A program made the position numbers and the translations under genes. From positions 104,321,348-104,385,347 of the forward strand of contig CM051456.1 of NCBI GenBank assembly GCA_028274465.1: 64,000 bases of DNA, written 5' to 3'. Below, piece after piece: positions 1 through 11,331 of this stretch; positions within the stretch are counted from its first letter, which is position 1, and every line of letters begins with the position of its first letter. The DNA comes from Plantago ovata. Taxonomy: Eukaryota > Streptophyta > Magnoliopsida > Lamiales > Plantaginaceae. Under the pieces are notes generated by a model, which saw nothing but the letters and a program-made list of their open reading frames with translations, ran no database searches and was not told the origin of the DNA.

Positions 1-886
1 ACCAGGTACCGTGCCGGGCAGCACTTCAGACCGTATATCTTCATCAACTGGGTATTCAGCATCAAAGGTGTCAGAATAACTAGGGATTTTGAAAACAATC
101 CGGCCTGCTTCCTTACTGGCAATATGTGGTTTTAGCTCAAGACCGTTCTTCTTGAAAATGCGAATTGCAAAGTTTGAATCCCGGTACATCGTAAGAAGCA
201 AGTTATCTCCAGCCTCCAATCCATAATTAACTCTAAATTCAGACCATCCCTCTGAGAACATAGTCATATCATTTAACTGTGTAATATACATAACCCATCT
301 TATGTTATCAGTGGTTGAGAATGTCACCGCTCTAGGCAGACTCCGCATATGGGCTTCCTCGAATGCACTTGGTATCCCCTGGTATTTAGATTTTTGAGGT
401 TACTTATCGATAATTTAAAAGTATATAAATTTCACAAAACAGCCACTGAATATAGTGAGTAATAACCTGATAATTGATGTCCATCTCCCCGACCTCTATT
501 TGGCAACTCCACGTTGACCCACTACTTGACTCCACAAGCGTGGGTGTTGATGCTAACCCACCACCTAACCCATTGCCGACCACCATGGAGATGTTTATGG
601 CCTCCTGCGCGGCTACAACTGTACGGTTTTCCACGGGATTACAGATCTCGCCTGGCCTAACCATCACATTCCATACATTCGCACTCCTCAAACTCCTCTC
701 AATCATGCATGTATCGTTCAGCTTGAGATTGTTAGATTCGGCAAATTCTTTCCAGCCTGACACAACACAAGCTTCCCTCCCGGTTTTGTGACACTCTATA
801 TCCCATTCCCCCCGTCCACCGAAATGTAACACAATCTTGGTTAGGCCTTGACACAGTTCTGATCTAGCGAAATCAACCGGTAACTC
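1..886 (-). CDS. B3-domain (REM-like) DNA-binding protein, 3' part, partial
   Basis: Two minus-strand exons can be read, 886-467 and 378 to beyond position 1. They are joined by an 88-bp GT-AG intron in phase 0, and an acceptor AG sits at 888-887. Exon one opens with ELPVDFARSEL, then FGGRGEWDIEC and GWKEFAESNNLKLNDTC, the second half of a B3 fold. A Ser/Gly-rich linker follows. Exon two has IPSAFEEAHMRSLPRAVTF, then SEGWSEFRVNYGLEAGD and LLTMYRDSNFAIRIF, a further B3 domain. B3 proteins bind DNA in the nucleus as transcription factors; the multi-domain layout suggests the REM group. No stop lies inside these exons. The upstream exon is not visible because a CACTA element starts at 1128. It may be the 3' half of the broken B3 gene at 24344-27585 on the same strand; that link is inference. 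Confidence 0.72.
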
Positions 887-1127
887 CTACAACAAACCAA
901 AAACATAAAATAGTTGTGGTTACATCAGGGAACTTAACATTTGGCCAGCAATTCAAGACTAAGCATTTCAATAATCCATACCAAGTAATACAGAGGACTT
1001 AACGTTTCATCAGACTTCAACACAAACTCACAGAACGGCACGTGATAATCATACAACACCGAACTCTCTCCTTCTCTCATCTCTGATGAACACACAACAT
1101 TATATTATAAAGAAGTATACCACATAT
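887..1127. other. Intron or upstream flank of the B3 gene
   Basis: AT-rich sequence between the first visible B3 exon and the CACTA terminus. I see no coding segment or regulatory motif I would defend. Confidence 0.5.
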
Positions 1128-1147
1128 CACTACAAGAAATCAGGCAT

Positions 1148-1430
1148 TTAGCGACGGATAAGTAGATACGGATACTATCCGTCGCTAATTAGCGACGGAT
1201 CGCTACGGTTAGCGACGGATAATGACGAACTGCGCTCTAACGCTAGTTCGTCATTGGAAGGGGTCAATCCGGCATCAACCTAGCGACGGATAAATTTTAT
1301 CCGTCGCTAAATTAGTGACAGATAAGTCTATGCGTCGCTAACTCTGTTGACCAGAATAAAGAAAATTGAAAAAATAAATAAATAAATGAACACTTAGCGA
1401 CGGATAAGTCTATCCGTCGCTAAATGTCGA
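1148..1430. repeat. CACTA subterminal repeats, TAGCGACGGAT both orientations
   Basis: I count eight exact copies of TAGCGACGGAT or its complement, plus degenerate ones. Two pairs (about 1282-1312 and 1397-1425) face each other closely enough to fold into hairpins. Such arrays are the expected binding sites for a CACTA TNPA-type protein. Confidence 0.8.
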
Positions 1431-1453
1431 CTATACAGACGGCATCGTCTGTA

Positions 1454-1781
1454 CAGACAGACAGATTCATTCACTTCTCCCTTCCAAATCTCAAACCCTA
1501 ACTCCTCTTCTCCTCCCATCTCAAATCCACCACCACGGATCGGCTCCACCACCTCGACGACATCACCACGGTAAGTCTCGTTTTAATGTTTTGAATCGAT
1601 TTGGTTTCTCTTTGATTTGGTTTTGAATCGATTTGATTTCGTTTTTCTCTGATTTGGTTTCGAATCTGACTCTATCTTATTCCCTTTGTTTGTTTGTGTT
1701 TCTTGTTTGTGGATGTAGAGGATTCGACAGTGACTCAAATCCACCACTGCCACCACCTCAGATTCTCTGCCCAAATAAAAG
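1454..1781 (+). promoter_or_regulatory. Probable non-coding 5' exons of the CACTA gene
   Basis: A pyrimidine-rich leader-like stretch (CTTCTCCC, AACCCTAACTCC) runs to a donor at 1570/1571 (CACG then GTAAGT). A second candidate exon, 1719-1781, follows an acceptor GTAG and ends at AAAAG then GTTAGA. Downstream AACCCTAA-type sequence is typical of plant first introns. The start site itself is not visible. Confidence 0.45.
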
Positions 1782-3310
1782 GTTAGAACCCTAACCCTAT
1801 TTTTTGGGGCTTTCTAATTTTTGTGCTTAATTATGATTTTTCTAGTTGTAAATTGTTAGATTATATATGTTGTATAGGAATAATCAGTTTGTTCTTCCAT
1901 TTTTTCGATTTCTTATTTAATATTATAAATTTGTTTTAATTAATGAGAGGCTGTTAATTGATTATATTAACTGTAATTAGTATAATATAGATTAATTCAG
2001 TTAAATAAATCTGGTTAATTATGTTAATTAGTTAATTTAATTATTTATATTTATTTGAGTAATTTTTGGTTTATTAAAGTAGATTGAAATAGATGTAATC
2101 TATCAATCTATTCTGTAATTTAGTATGATTATGTTGTTGTTAATTGAATATCATAATATTCTAGCCTAAATCCAACCTTCGATTTGAACAGCCCCAAAGT
2201 AACCCTAATTTTTAACTGTAAATTGGTTAATATTCATGTAATATTCATGTTAAATGGAATTGAATATCATAATATTCATGTTAATACCTTATTCATATTA
2301 AATTGGTTATTCATGCTTAATATGAATGTTAAATTTGCTTTGAGTTAGTTCTGTTAAATTGCTTAAGTTAGTTCTGTTTTCATGAATTATATTCATGCTT
2401 AATATTTATGTTAAAATTGCTTAATATTTTGTTAAATTTTGAATTAAGTTGGATTAAGTTTGATTCATTAAAAAGATTAAAATTCTGCCTACTTAGTTTT
2501 GATAATTATAATTATGTTAATTATTTTAATTATGTTATATAAGCTATTAAGTGTGATGATGCTATTATAATCGGTTTCTGTGTGTTGGTAAGATTTTTCT
2601 TCGGCCCTAACTAATAGCATATGCTTACTATCGACCAGTGAGCGTTACATTGGTTAGGTCCCATAGAAAAGTCTCCCCAACATTTAATCGAACTGATTGT
2701 ATTTAACTGAACACACATAAGAGATTGTTTTTCATTGAAATGAATAGGTGTGATGATGATATTCATATATTAGTTTGGAAGTGTTGGATTAGGCTTACAT
2801 TGGGTGATAACTAATACTATACGTTTACTGTCGATCAGTAAGCGTTTTATTGGTTTGCACCCATTGGTAAGCCTTACTGACATTTAAGCAAACTGATTGT
2901 ATTTAACTGAACACCCATTGTGTTGTGAACATTGTATTTAATTAATGCCGTTGTTACTAATAAATGGACTTTATTTCCTGGTATCCATAGAGTAAACATT
3001 ACAAACTTTCCTTGCTTTCCGAGTCCTCGTCTGTACTTATTAAGTGACAACTTATTAACTGACAATAAGTTAACTAACAATCAAGTGTAGTCGGGGTCTT
3101 GAAAAGCAAGGAAAGTTTGTATTGCGGTAATCATGTAAACCAAGGAAAGGTTATAAGTTAAATATGGTGTTTGTACTTCGGTAATCATGCAAAACAAAAA
3201 TATTCGTAAGAAGTTGTATATATACTCACCTTAAGATAAGTTATAAGTTAGACTTTATTTTTTGTTACAAATTATCATGCATGGTTCAAACTTCAATTTT
3301 ATGCGTACAG
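1782..3310. other. Long AT-rich intron of the CACTA gene
   Basis: About 1.5 kb rich in TTAAT and ATTCATGTTAA motifs, ending at acceptor TACAG (3310). No coding potential seen. It contains the diverged direct repeat described separately. Confidence 0.4.
2590..2930 (+). repeat. Two diverged copies of a roughly 140-bp unit
   Basis: Both copies carry CTAATA, then GTTTACT or GCTTACT, then TCGAYCAGTRAGCG, and end with ACTGATTGTATTTAACTGA. They start near 2590 and 2790 inside the CACTA intron. Confidence 0.6.
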
Positions 3311-3313
3311 ACA

Positions 3314-4048
3314 ATGAACGTTGGTGGCCCAGACGTGTTTGCAAACCTGCTGGATGATGGGTACACGAGGGAGGTATACGTGGCGGGTGAGCGGGTGAAT
3401 GGCAAGCTCGTCGTCTGGCCCATGATTGGGCATGTGTAAGTACATGAATAGGTCTTTACTTGGTATTGTATGTTTTATTTAGTTGGATTAATTTGTGTAC
3501 GTTATTGCAACAGGTTGATGCCGAGGGATGCTGCGCAGTTCATCAGCAAGGAATCCACGAAGAAAGTGGCTCTCCAACCACTTGGAGCCCAGTGGCATAC
3601 TTTCACTCCTGAGCGGAAGGCGGAGATTTGGAATGCTCTGGAGGTTAGTAATCCTTCTTCTTCTCTTATGGTTTAAGTGGTATGTTCTCAATTACTTGGG
3701 TGATATGTTAGTCACCGTGTGTTAGTTGAAATAGGACAATGTGCAAATGTTTGGGTGATATGTTAGTCAACGTGTGTTAGTTGAAATAGGACAATGTGCA
3801 ATTATTTGGGTGATATGTTAGTCACCGTGTTATATATATGTTAGTCTGAATTTTGTATATTTTCTGAAATGTAGGAGAAGTTCTTCCTCCCCAAGAAGCT
3901 CAAGTCGGAGCTGTGGTATGCCTTCGAACATGAAGGCTCCGAAGCCTTCCGGAAGAAGGTCGCCAAGATGAAGGAATCGGGGAAGAAATCGTGGTGGATT
4001 GCGGAGGAGGAGTGGCCCCTGTGGAAGCAGTATTGGGCGGACAGATAA
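3314..4048 (+). CDS. Small CACTA-encoded protein, Transposase_24 (Ptta/En/Spm)-like
   Basis: Three exons, 3314-3435, 3514-3643 and 3875-4048, give an open 141-residue reading frame with GT-AG introns. The first ATG lies three bases after acceptor TACAG. The protein starts MNVGGPDVFANLLDDGY, has PMIGHVLMPRDAAQF across the first junction, then W and aromatic-rich segments (FTPERKAEIWNALE, FFLPKKLKSELWYAFE) and ends with a basic stretch and EEEWPLWKQYWADR. The pattern of spaced W/F and charged residues resembles the short accessory protein of plant En/Spm elements. That family call is from recall. The frame is intact even though the element is truncated. It could also be a fragment of a longer transposase whose other exons are lost. 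Confidence 0.55.
3698..3830 (+). repeat. 55-bp tandem repeat, about 2.4 copies
   Basis: GGGTGATATGTTAGTC recurs at 3698, 3753 and 3808, an exact 55-bp period, inside the second coding intron of the CACTA gene. Confidence 0.9.
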
Positions 4049-4504
4049 ATTTTTAGTTTGTTGAATGATATGTTTAGAACAAATAATTTTTTTTTGGTAC
4101 ATTTAGTATTTATGGTTATAGTCTCTCGTAACATTCTCTACCTGGACCTAGTCAGTGACGACGTAATGAAACATGTTAGAATACGAATGGTTGTCCCATG
4201 CCTATGAAACTGAGGACTTACTGATGTTCACCAAGTTAAGACTTTTCCTCAAAGAGGTCGAACCAATACTGACTCTCATCAAACGAAGGAGGGTTCCCTA
4301 AAAAAGATAACACTCCCCTATTCTACCCATCTCTCAAGCAAAGTCTTAAGCTATTCACCACTTCCTGAATGGCAGGACGAGGGTGGTCTAGAACAGATGA
4401 CACTCAAACAAAAAGACAAAAATTACAACACGATTACGAACATTACAAGAATTGGAAAATGAGACACAACACTTTGCTAAACTGCTTTTGGCTTTTTTGG
4501 ACCC

Positions 4505-4600
4505 TTCCTTGCCCTTTTTTTTTTTTTTTTGGGTCTTTTTTTTTTTCTTTTCCAGTTTTCTTTTCTTTTTTTCCTGGAATTTTTCTTCTTCTTTTTTTCG
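4505..4600 (-). repeat. Purine-rich tract of element B (pyrimidines on + strand)
   Basis: A long T/C run, A/G-rich in the element's sense, lies next to the hairpin pair. Equivalent tracts occur in A (17080-17170) and E (32875-32975). The lysine-rich and phenylalanine-rich frames across it are composition artefacts. Confidence 0.75.
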
Positions 4601-4666
4601 ATTTTTGATTAGCCAGCAGTAGCACAACGAAAAAGAAAGTAAAATGACTCATAAACGACTTCCCCA

Positions 4667-4801
4667 AACCTATTCGAAAGAATAGGTTGGAGTACAAAAT
4701 TTACAAAAAAGGAAAAATAAAATCACAACACGAAATTGAAAACGAAAACAAGTCTAATGATAGCGTAACCCCCTCCCCAAACCTATTCGGAAGAATAGGT
4801 T
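4667..4801 (-). repeat. Paired hairpins (AACCTATTC stem) in element B
   Basis: Two inverted repeats, 4667-4688 and 4780-4801, each have stem AACCTATTC/GAATAGGTT and a four-base loop. The same pair recurs in elements A and E. Confidence 0.85.
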
Positions 4802-4839
4802 GCAAACAAAGGATCACACAATCTCACACTACCTCCTTC

Positions 4840-6150
4840 TGACGAACGTGCTGGTGTCATGTTCCAACGCGGTCAAATAAATTTGTTATTTAGCCAAAGG
4901 CAATTCACAACTACAACGAAAACCGTAGTGTAGCAGTAGAATAACCTCGAGTGTCGATCTCTGAGGACTATAACTAGCTTTATCTAATTTAATTAAAGAA
5001 TATAAAAACAGCAGGCGGTATAACAAAGGTTTTTCTAACAGATAATGGAGATTGGTGATAGTATGGTCCTTCAAAGTATAACGGGTTAATAATCATGCGT
5101 AAATTCCTCGGTTTTGCATGGAGATCTTTGATCTATGAGTTGTCCTGTTGTAATTATCACACACTACGAAGATATAGATTCCGAAGACCAAATAATTGTC
5201 CAATTGTGTTCCGTAATTATTCAACACTACGAAGATATAGATTTCGATAGGTCAATGAATTGTCCAAATGTGTGCAATAATTAATCAACAATACGAAGAT
5301 AGAGATTTTGCTAGATCAAAGAAATAAAGCAATAACACGGAGTATAATGCGCGATATAGCCATTAGCATAATTATCAACCCTTCGCTAAGAATTCACATA
5401 CTACCACCAACGATAAGTTTAGCTACTCATAGTTGTCATGCAATCAACAGAAATCATAGAAGAAAACATGTTGAAAGATATATAAAAATAAGTAGAAAAA
5501 CTATAAGATACAATGTTACCGAAGGTTGTCAGTCTCCGAAGAATCGCGATCTTACAAGCTCCAAACTGCTATGAAAAGTGTCTCCTAAGCTACGAACCCC
5601 CAGAACAGGCTCTGGGAAGTTCCTACCTAAAACTACGGAGAAAGGTGAGAGAGAAGGTCTGGAAAAGTATGAAAAACGGAGAAAACTGAGCAACTATATA
5701 TAGGTGTTCGAATTGTGTGGGACAATTCGCCCCACACACCGGGCGATTCGCCTGGTGTGGGGCGATTCGCCCCACATCCCGGGCGATTCGCCCGAGAGTA
5801 AATCTTGCGAATTTACGCGTTTTCGACGCGTTTTTGGATTTCTTCCCCTTTTCGGACTCGGTTTCTGACTTCTAGCGACCTTCTAACCTCCAGATTCGAC
5901 CCCTAGACTTCAAATCCTATCCGGAAACCTTCGGATACTCCAATCAGGCTTCTGGAACACCAATTCCTTGTCTACTTCAATATATTTGCCCGAAAATCCT
6001 CGTTTTTCAACCAAAACCTGTAAAATAAAAACTAAAGGGAAACGTGACACTATTCTAATAAAATGCACTAAAATATAGCTAAATTAACATAGAGGATAGC
6101 TAAAAAAGGTGAGAAAGACTCAAATGAAAGTGTAAAATACACATTCATCA
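4840..6150 (-). mobile_element. Element C: solo LTR of the same retroelement family
   Basis: A 1311-bp LTR flanked by the 5-bp duplication CCTTC (4835-4839 and 6151-6155). Read on the minus strand it starts TGATGAATGTG and ends GTTCGTCA, the family's LTR ends. It holds the GC palindrome cluster (about 5722-5792) next to a TATATATA box near 5695-5702. It interrupts the CTACCTCCTTCCTAGG stretch of element B, which is uninterrupted in element E near 33180. A solo LTR arises by recombination between the two LTRs of a full element. Confidence 0.92.
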
Positions 6151-6805
6151 CCTTCCTAGGCATTTAGCAATCTCAAAGCAAGGTGAATACTTGTTGCCTC
6201 TTAGGTACATAATTACTCGGGAAAACAACCATAAGATCCTAACATGCATCATCATATTATAAAGGCCTTCGTGAACCGCAGTAGAGAAAACACCACTAAG
6301 TGATGTCAAGACTACCAAGCTTAACTAAGTGCAATACATAAATGTGACAAGCCAAGCGAGAAAAACCTCAAACAAATTCATAGAGATGAAGCATATGATC
6401 AATGTCATAATTAGTTAATCTACCCAATAAAAAGTTCAAAAAATTTGGCAATAAACTCCACATAAAACATGCAAGACTATTCTAGGATGAATGTAGTGTA
6501 TGCAACTAAAAACTAAGAAAGCAGTAAACGTGCAAATGCAAATGCTAACAAAAAAAAAACAAGATACCAATCAACACAAAGCTAAACAATACTCAACATC
6601 ACGGTTCACATCCCATCGCCCTCATGAAACTTAAGCTAGTCCCTAGCAAAAGAGAATGAGTAAATAAAAAGTGATACTCGATGTTACCGAACTGTTTGGC
6701 CTCGGTCGGCTGAGAGTGGACATGTGAAAAGACTAGTTCAGGATTGTTATCCCCATAATAGTCTCTCCATATGTCAGACAGGAGATCATGTTGCCGCTGG
6801 ATGAG
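6151..6805 (-). other. 3' interior of element B, non-coding
   Basis: Matches, in the same orientation, the interior of E around 33190-33780 (TTAGGTACATAATTACTC, ATGCATCATC). No open frame of note. Confidence 0.7.
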
Positions 6806-7210
6806 CTATTGTTGTTCCCACATTACCTGCCTCTCCTCTCGGCGATGCTCCTCAATCATCTCCCAATCGCGGTTGCGCTGCACAACGTACCCGTCAAGGT
6901 CTTGTCGCATTCCTTGGACAGTAGTGGTCAAGGCTGCAACACTATCAGTGATATGGGCTCGAAAATCAGAGAAGTCAAAACTTTGAGACCCATGTGGTGC
7001 TCGAGGCGGTGCATGTGGTGCTCTATGGACAAAAGGAATATCCGGGATAGGGGCTCGGCCATCATCAGCTTCCATAGCATCCTCATAATCATTTTCATTA
7101 TCTGAATCAGTCGGTTGGAAGTGTGCTTCCACATCAGCAGCAGCAGCCGTGGGGTTCTTCATTTGATACCTAGTCAGCTGCACATCAATAGTCGAAGGTG
7201 AAAGGGCAGC
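6806..7210 (-). pseudogene. Element B ORF2, C-terminal part, separated by insertion of element A
   Basis: Continues in frame from the ORF2 fragment at 19098-19921 if element A and one GCAGC copy are ignored; together they span 408 codons. This part reads LTRYQMKNPTAAAADVEA, then an acidic stretch rich in D/E, then HAPPRAPHGSQSFDFSDF and a C-terminal segment likely to form a coiled coil (EMIEEHRREERQVMWEQQ), ending at TAG 6808-6806. The function of this tail is unknown. Homologous acidic tails appear in A (12428-12616) and E (33796-34020). Confidence 0.7.
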
Positions 7211-8463
7211 TGATGAATGTGTATTTTACACTTTCATTCGAGTCTTTTTCACCTATTTTATCTATCCTCTATGTTAATTTTGCTATATTTTAGTACATTT
7301 CATTAGAATAGTGTCACGTTTCCCTTTAGATTTTATTTTACAGGTTTTGGTTGAAATTCGGGGATTTCCGGGCAATTATATTGAAGTTGACAAGGAATTG
7401 GTGTTCCAGAAGCCTATTTGGAGTATCTGAAGGTTTCCGGATAGGATTTGAAGTCTAGGGGCCGAATCTGGAGGTTAGAAGGCTACTAGAAGTCAGAAAC
7501 CGAGTCCGAAAAGGTGAAGAAATCAAAAAACGCGTCGAAAACGCGGAATTCCGCGAGAATTACCCGGGGGCGAACCGCCCCGTGTTTTTTCAGGGCCTAT
7601 ATATAGTGCTCAGTTTTTCTCCGAAAATCATATCTTTCCAGACCTACTTTCTCACCTCTCTCTATAGTTTAAGGTAGGAACTTCCCGGGGCCTGTCCTGG
7701 GAGTTCTGTAGCTTAAGGGATACTTTTTCATAGCAGTTTGGAGCTCGTAGGACCGCAATCATCCGGAGATTGACAACCTTCGGTAACTTTGTATCTTACA
7801 GTTTTATTCTACTTATTTTATATTCTTTCAACATGTTTTCTTCTATGAATTATGTTGATTGCATGCCTATTATGAGTAGCTAAACTTATCGTTGGTGGTA
7901 GTATGTGAATTCTTAGCGAAGGGAAGATAATCATGCTAATGGCTATATCGCGCATTATACTCCGTCTCATTGCTTTATTTCGTTGATCAGTTGTAACCAA
8001 AATTCTCGTATGTTGTATTGATTATTATGCACAATTGGACACTAGTCGACCATGAGACCAATTATCTTCGTAGTGTTGAATAATTACGGAACACATTAGG
8101 ACAATCGTGATTGACTAGTCAGACCAAATTATCTTCGTAGTGCTTAATACTTGCAACAGGACACTAGATTGATTCAAAGATCTCTATGCAAGACCGAGGA
8201 ATTTATGCATGATTATCGACCCGTTATGTTAAGAAGGACCATACTATCACCAATCTCCATTATCTGCTTGAAACCCCCTATTGCTATTTGTCTGCTGTTT
8301 TATATTCTCTTGTTAAACAGATAAAGCTAGTTATAGTCCTGAGAGAACGACACTCGAGTCATTCTACTGCTACACTACGGTTTTCTTTGTAATTGTGGAT
8401 TGCCTTTGGCTAAATTACAAATATTATTTGACTGAATTCGGAGCACGACATCCGCGTTCATCA
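7211..8463 (+). repeat. 5' LTR of element A
   Basis: 1253 bp. A TATATATA box sits at 7598-7605 with a GGGGCGAACCGCCCC-type palindrome just upstream (7565-7583). It differs from the 3' LTR at roughly twenty positions by eye and lacks one palindrome unit, a net 19 bp. Confidence 0.93.
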
Positions 8464-8466
8464 AAT

Positions 8467-8484
8467 TGGCGCCGTTGCCGGGGA
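8467..8484 (+). promoter_or_regulatory. Primer binding site, tRNA-Asp type, element A
   Basis: TGGCGCCGTTGCCGGGGA, three bases after the LTR, is complementary to the 3' end of plant tRNA-Asp (GUC) including CCA, as far as I recall that tRNA. Confidence 0.88.
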
Positions 8485-8632
8485 CTATACTCCTTTTTTT
8501 TGTTTAATTTGATTATATTTTCAGCTTTAGATTCCTAATTCTATTAGTTTTAGTTTTCCTTTTTAATCTCTCTCTGATACTGCTTTCCTAGTTTGTTTAT
8601 AATCACCTTTCCTAGTCTGTTACAGATTGTGT

Positions 8633-10786
8633 ATGCCGCATACACGTTCTGCAGGAACACCGCTTGCTGATTCAATTGCTGAGATCGACAGAGTCTACCA
8701 CCAAAGAAGGCGACTACTTGAAAGGCGCGCACTAGAAGAAATAGAGGAAACCGATTTCTCTGAATCTCTACACATTCTTTTCAAGGAAATCGACGGAATG
8801 GCAGAAGCTAGACCACTGAAGGCATGGGTTCAACCCACCAAAGATCGTATGAGGGGACCAGCGATTGTTCTTTCGTCTGCAACCCGAGATCTGGAGATCA
8901 AGAACCACGCATTCCAACAACTTCCGAGGTTCTATGGCTTATCAAGGGAAGACGTGATGGGGTACTTGCACGATATCGATGATTTCGTCAACCAACTCCC
9001 ACGACCCGGAGCTGACATAACAACGGATGAGTTGAGGATGAAGGTTTTTGCTATGGGACTTGGCGACAGAGCCAAGTCATGGCTGAGTTCTCTACCAGCC
9101 GGCTAGCTGGACACTTGGGAAAAGGTTTTTTCAGCTTTCATGGAGAAATACTTCCCTCACACTTTGACTACCGCGCTAAAGGTGCAGATCACTGGTTTCA
9201 AGCAAGACTATGATGAGACCATCTACACCGCGTTCGAGAGGTTCCAAGATCTCACGAACAAGTGCCCTCACCATGGTTTTGAACTTTCCGACTTAGTCCA
9301 ACACTTCTACAATGGACTAACCTTCGAGAACCAACAAGTGGTGGATTTCCAATGCCGAGGCAATATTTGGGAGGAAACTGCAGAAGCCGTCTGGGCTGTT
9401 TTCGAAAGGCTTGCTAAGGGTTCACAGTTCAAGGACCCAAGAGCAATGGTTAGGAGACGTGGACCTGAAGCTCCACCAACTCAAGAAGCCCCTATGTACA
9501 GGGGGAATGGGGATCAATTCGAGTGCTTTACCAACGAATTGAAGCAAGTCCTCAAGAGCGCCACCTGAACAACTGTTTCGAACGAAGTATGCCGAATATG
9601 CAGGAACTATGGGCACGGGGCCCATATGTGTAGATCGGAGCTGGCATATGATGATGGCAACTGGGCTCGAGGAGGCGAAGAAGAAGCCTTTGCTACGGAG
9701 TTTGGTACTCAAGAAGTTAGCTACGGACAAGACGGTAGGAATCCTCGAGGTGGATTCTGGAGAAGAGGATACCGCAACAATCAAGGCTATGCACCGGCTA
9801 GCCAAACTTATGGCCCTAACCAAGACCGTAGTAGGCTAAACTATGGTAATGATCACTGCGAAAAGCCCGCTCCGAAAGAGCCACCGAAGTCGAAGTCGGC
9901 TCAACTGATGGAGAACTTGCAGAAGATGGTCGATCACACACAAAGTTTTCTCAAACGTGATGAAGAAGACTCCGAGAAGACTAGGGCAAGGCTCGATAGG
10001 TTGGAAGAGAGCACTAGACTTGCCCATCAAAAGATGCAAGAGTTGATCGACCGAGGAGCAAGTAGGGAGCAAGGCAAACTGCCTAGCAACACTGTGAAGA
10101 CGAATGCCATTACATTGGATGGTGATGTACCTGACGGAATCACCATCAAGAAGGTTGTTAGGTGCGAGTGTTGCATGAAGGAAGAACTTCTACAGGCTAA
10201 GGAAGAAGAGAAGGACCTTGTATCTGACACAACTGATGAGGAGGAAGAGGATCCCGAACCACTCCCTAAAAGTTTCGATGTAAAGGTAGGGATTGGTGAG
10301 CTTGAAGATGTCCGTGCCACACTAGATACGGGATCCTACTCAAACATAATTCCTTTGAATGTGTTTGAAAAGAGCAACATTGGAAAACTATCTGAGCAAA
10401 GGGCTATTGTACAACTGGCGGATGGATCCTTTATGAGACCCGAGGGCGTTGTGAAAAATGTTTTGGTCAAGATTGGTGAAGCATCTATATACACCAATTT
10501 CGTAGTTATGCCGGCATCTGCACCTGGGACGGGGGATGTCATACTCTTAGGGCAAACACTCTTGACCAAGCTACGCTCCGTGATGGACATCTACCGAAGA
10601 ACTTGCACCATCGAAGTGGATGGCAAGCGACACGTATTGCAAGCCATACCAGATCCACCAGAACCGCCTGATATTACTACTCACTACTGTGGTCTTGCAG
10701 CCTATATTCTTTCTTATTCACAGGTTCGTGGCATGGAGAGGAGATCAATGAAGGGGAAGCCTAGTACCCGCAAAAAGAAGAGATAG
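8633..10786 (+). pseudogene. Element A gag-protease polyprotein, two nonsense changes
   Basis: One frame of 718 codons from ATG 8633, broken by TAG at 9104-9106 and TGA at 9566-9568. Part one holds a retrotransposon gag core (PRFYGLSREDVMGYLHDIDD; FAMGLGDRAKSWLSSLP; KQDYDETIYTAFERF; LVQHFYNGL). A CX2CX4HX4C zinc knuckle (CRICRNYGHGAHMC) follows near residue 323. Next come a Gln/Asn-rich region, a coiled-coil-like helix (RARLDRLEESTRLAHQKM) and an acidic stretch. Then comes a retropepsin-like domain with catalytic LDTGSYSN and VVMPASAPGTGDVILLG. The protein ends in a basic RKKKR tail, then TAG. Gag would form the particle and bind RNA; the protease would cleave gag. Polymerase and integrase are absent, so replication would need a partner element. 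Confidence 0.88.
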
Positions 10787-11331
10787 GCGCAGACAGGAGT
10801 CGAGTCAAAGACTTAAAACAATGACGCTATCAGGGAGGCAACCCGGAAGTTTACCGCTTTCTTTACTGCTTTTCTGCATGCATTCATTCTTGAACTATTT
10901 GCTTCTCGTATGCGAATTTGTTCATGTGTGTGTCGTATGTGCTTTTGTTTGAGTGAGTTTTTTCGAGTGGTTTTTTGAAAAAATTGATTTCGGGGATTAA
11001 ACCGCATTTTCTGACGTCGGAAACCGTCTCCCCGCTTCGGGGAGCACGGGGCGAACCGCCCCACGTGGGGGGCGAACCGCCCCACGGTCCCAGAACTTCA
11101 AAAACGCGGATTTCTTCCCCAAAACCTCATTTTCTTCATCCTTCTTCATTCATCCTCCCAAAAAAAAAACCCGAAAAACGCGATTTCATCTTTAAATCTT
11201 CATAACTTCTTCATTTCTTGACCAAATTGAGTGTTCTTTAGCTTAATTCGAAGCCTATTACATGATCTATCATCCTATCCGATCAGATTTCATCCTTATG
11301 CGTTAGATTTACAGATCTGAGGTATCATCCT
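10787..11331 (+). promoter_or_regulatory. Element A post-gag region with GC palindromes and leader-like sequence
   Basis: Begins with a GGGAGGCAACCCGG motif near 10830. A GC-rich cluster at 11048-11092 has two copies of GGGGCGAACCGCCCC. A pyrimidine-rich stretch (TTCTTCATCCTTCTTC) runs to a probable donor at 11331/11332. I read this as a possible internal promoter plus 5' leader for ORF2; that is inference from layout. No clear TATA box is seen here. Confidence 0.5.

Larger units (their letters stand above)
1128..4117 (+). mobile_element. CACTA (En/Spm-type) DNA transposon, left part; right end missing
   Basis: The element opens with CACTACAAGAAA, the classic plant CACTA terminus. Within 300 bp follow many copies of TAGCGACGGAT in both orientations, which is the usual subterminal transposase-binding layout. 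It carries a spliced plus-strand gene ending at 4048. No matching TTTCTTGTAGTG terminus with CCGTCGCTA repeats was found in the window. The sequence changes abruptly near 4118 to the 3' interior of retroelement B, so the right half seems deleted. The right limit is set by where similarity to the retroelement begins. The 3-bp target duplication cannot be verified with one end missing. Confidence 0.78.

Noticed and set aside
474..791. Plus-strand frame of 105 residues at the window start
   Set aside because: Lies antisense to the B3 exon and has no motif.
3830..4134. Minus-strand frames of 90 and 97 residues
   Set aside because: Shadows of the last exon of the CACTA gene on the plus strand.
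4388..4697. Lysine-rich and phenylalanine-rich frames (also near 17009-17251 and 32795-33087)
   Set aside because: Products of the purine/pyrimidine tract in the retroelement interior; no family motif, no conservation of the frame between copies.
9422..10590. Antisense frames opposite gag-protease in element A (and matching ones at 21135-22474 and 36648-37599)
   Set aside because: Shadows of the gag-pro frame on the other strand; serine- and leucine-rich with no domain.
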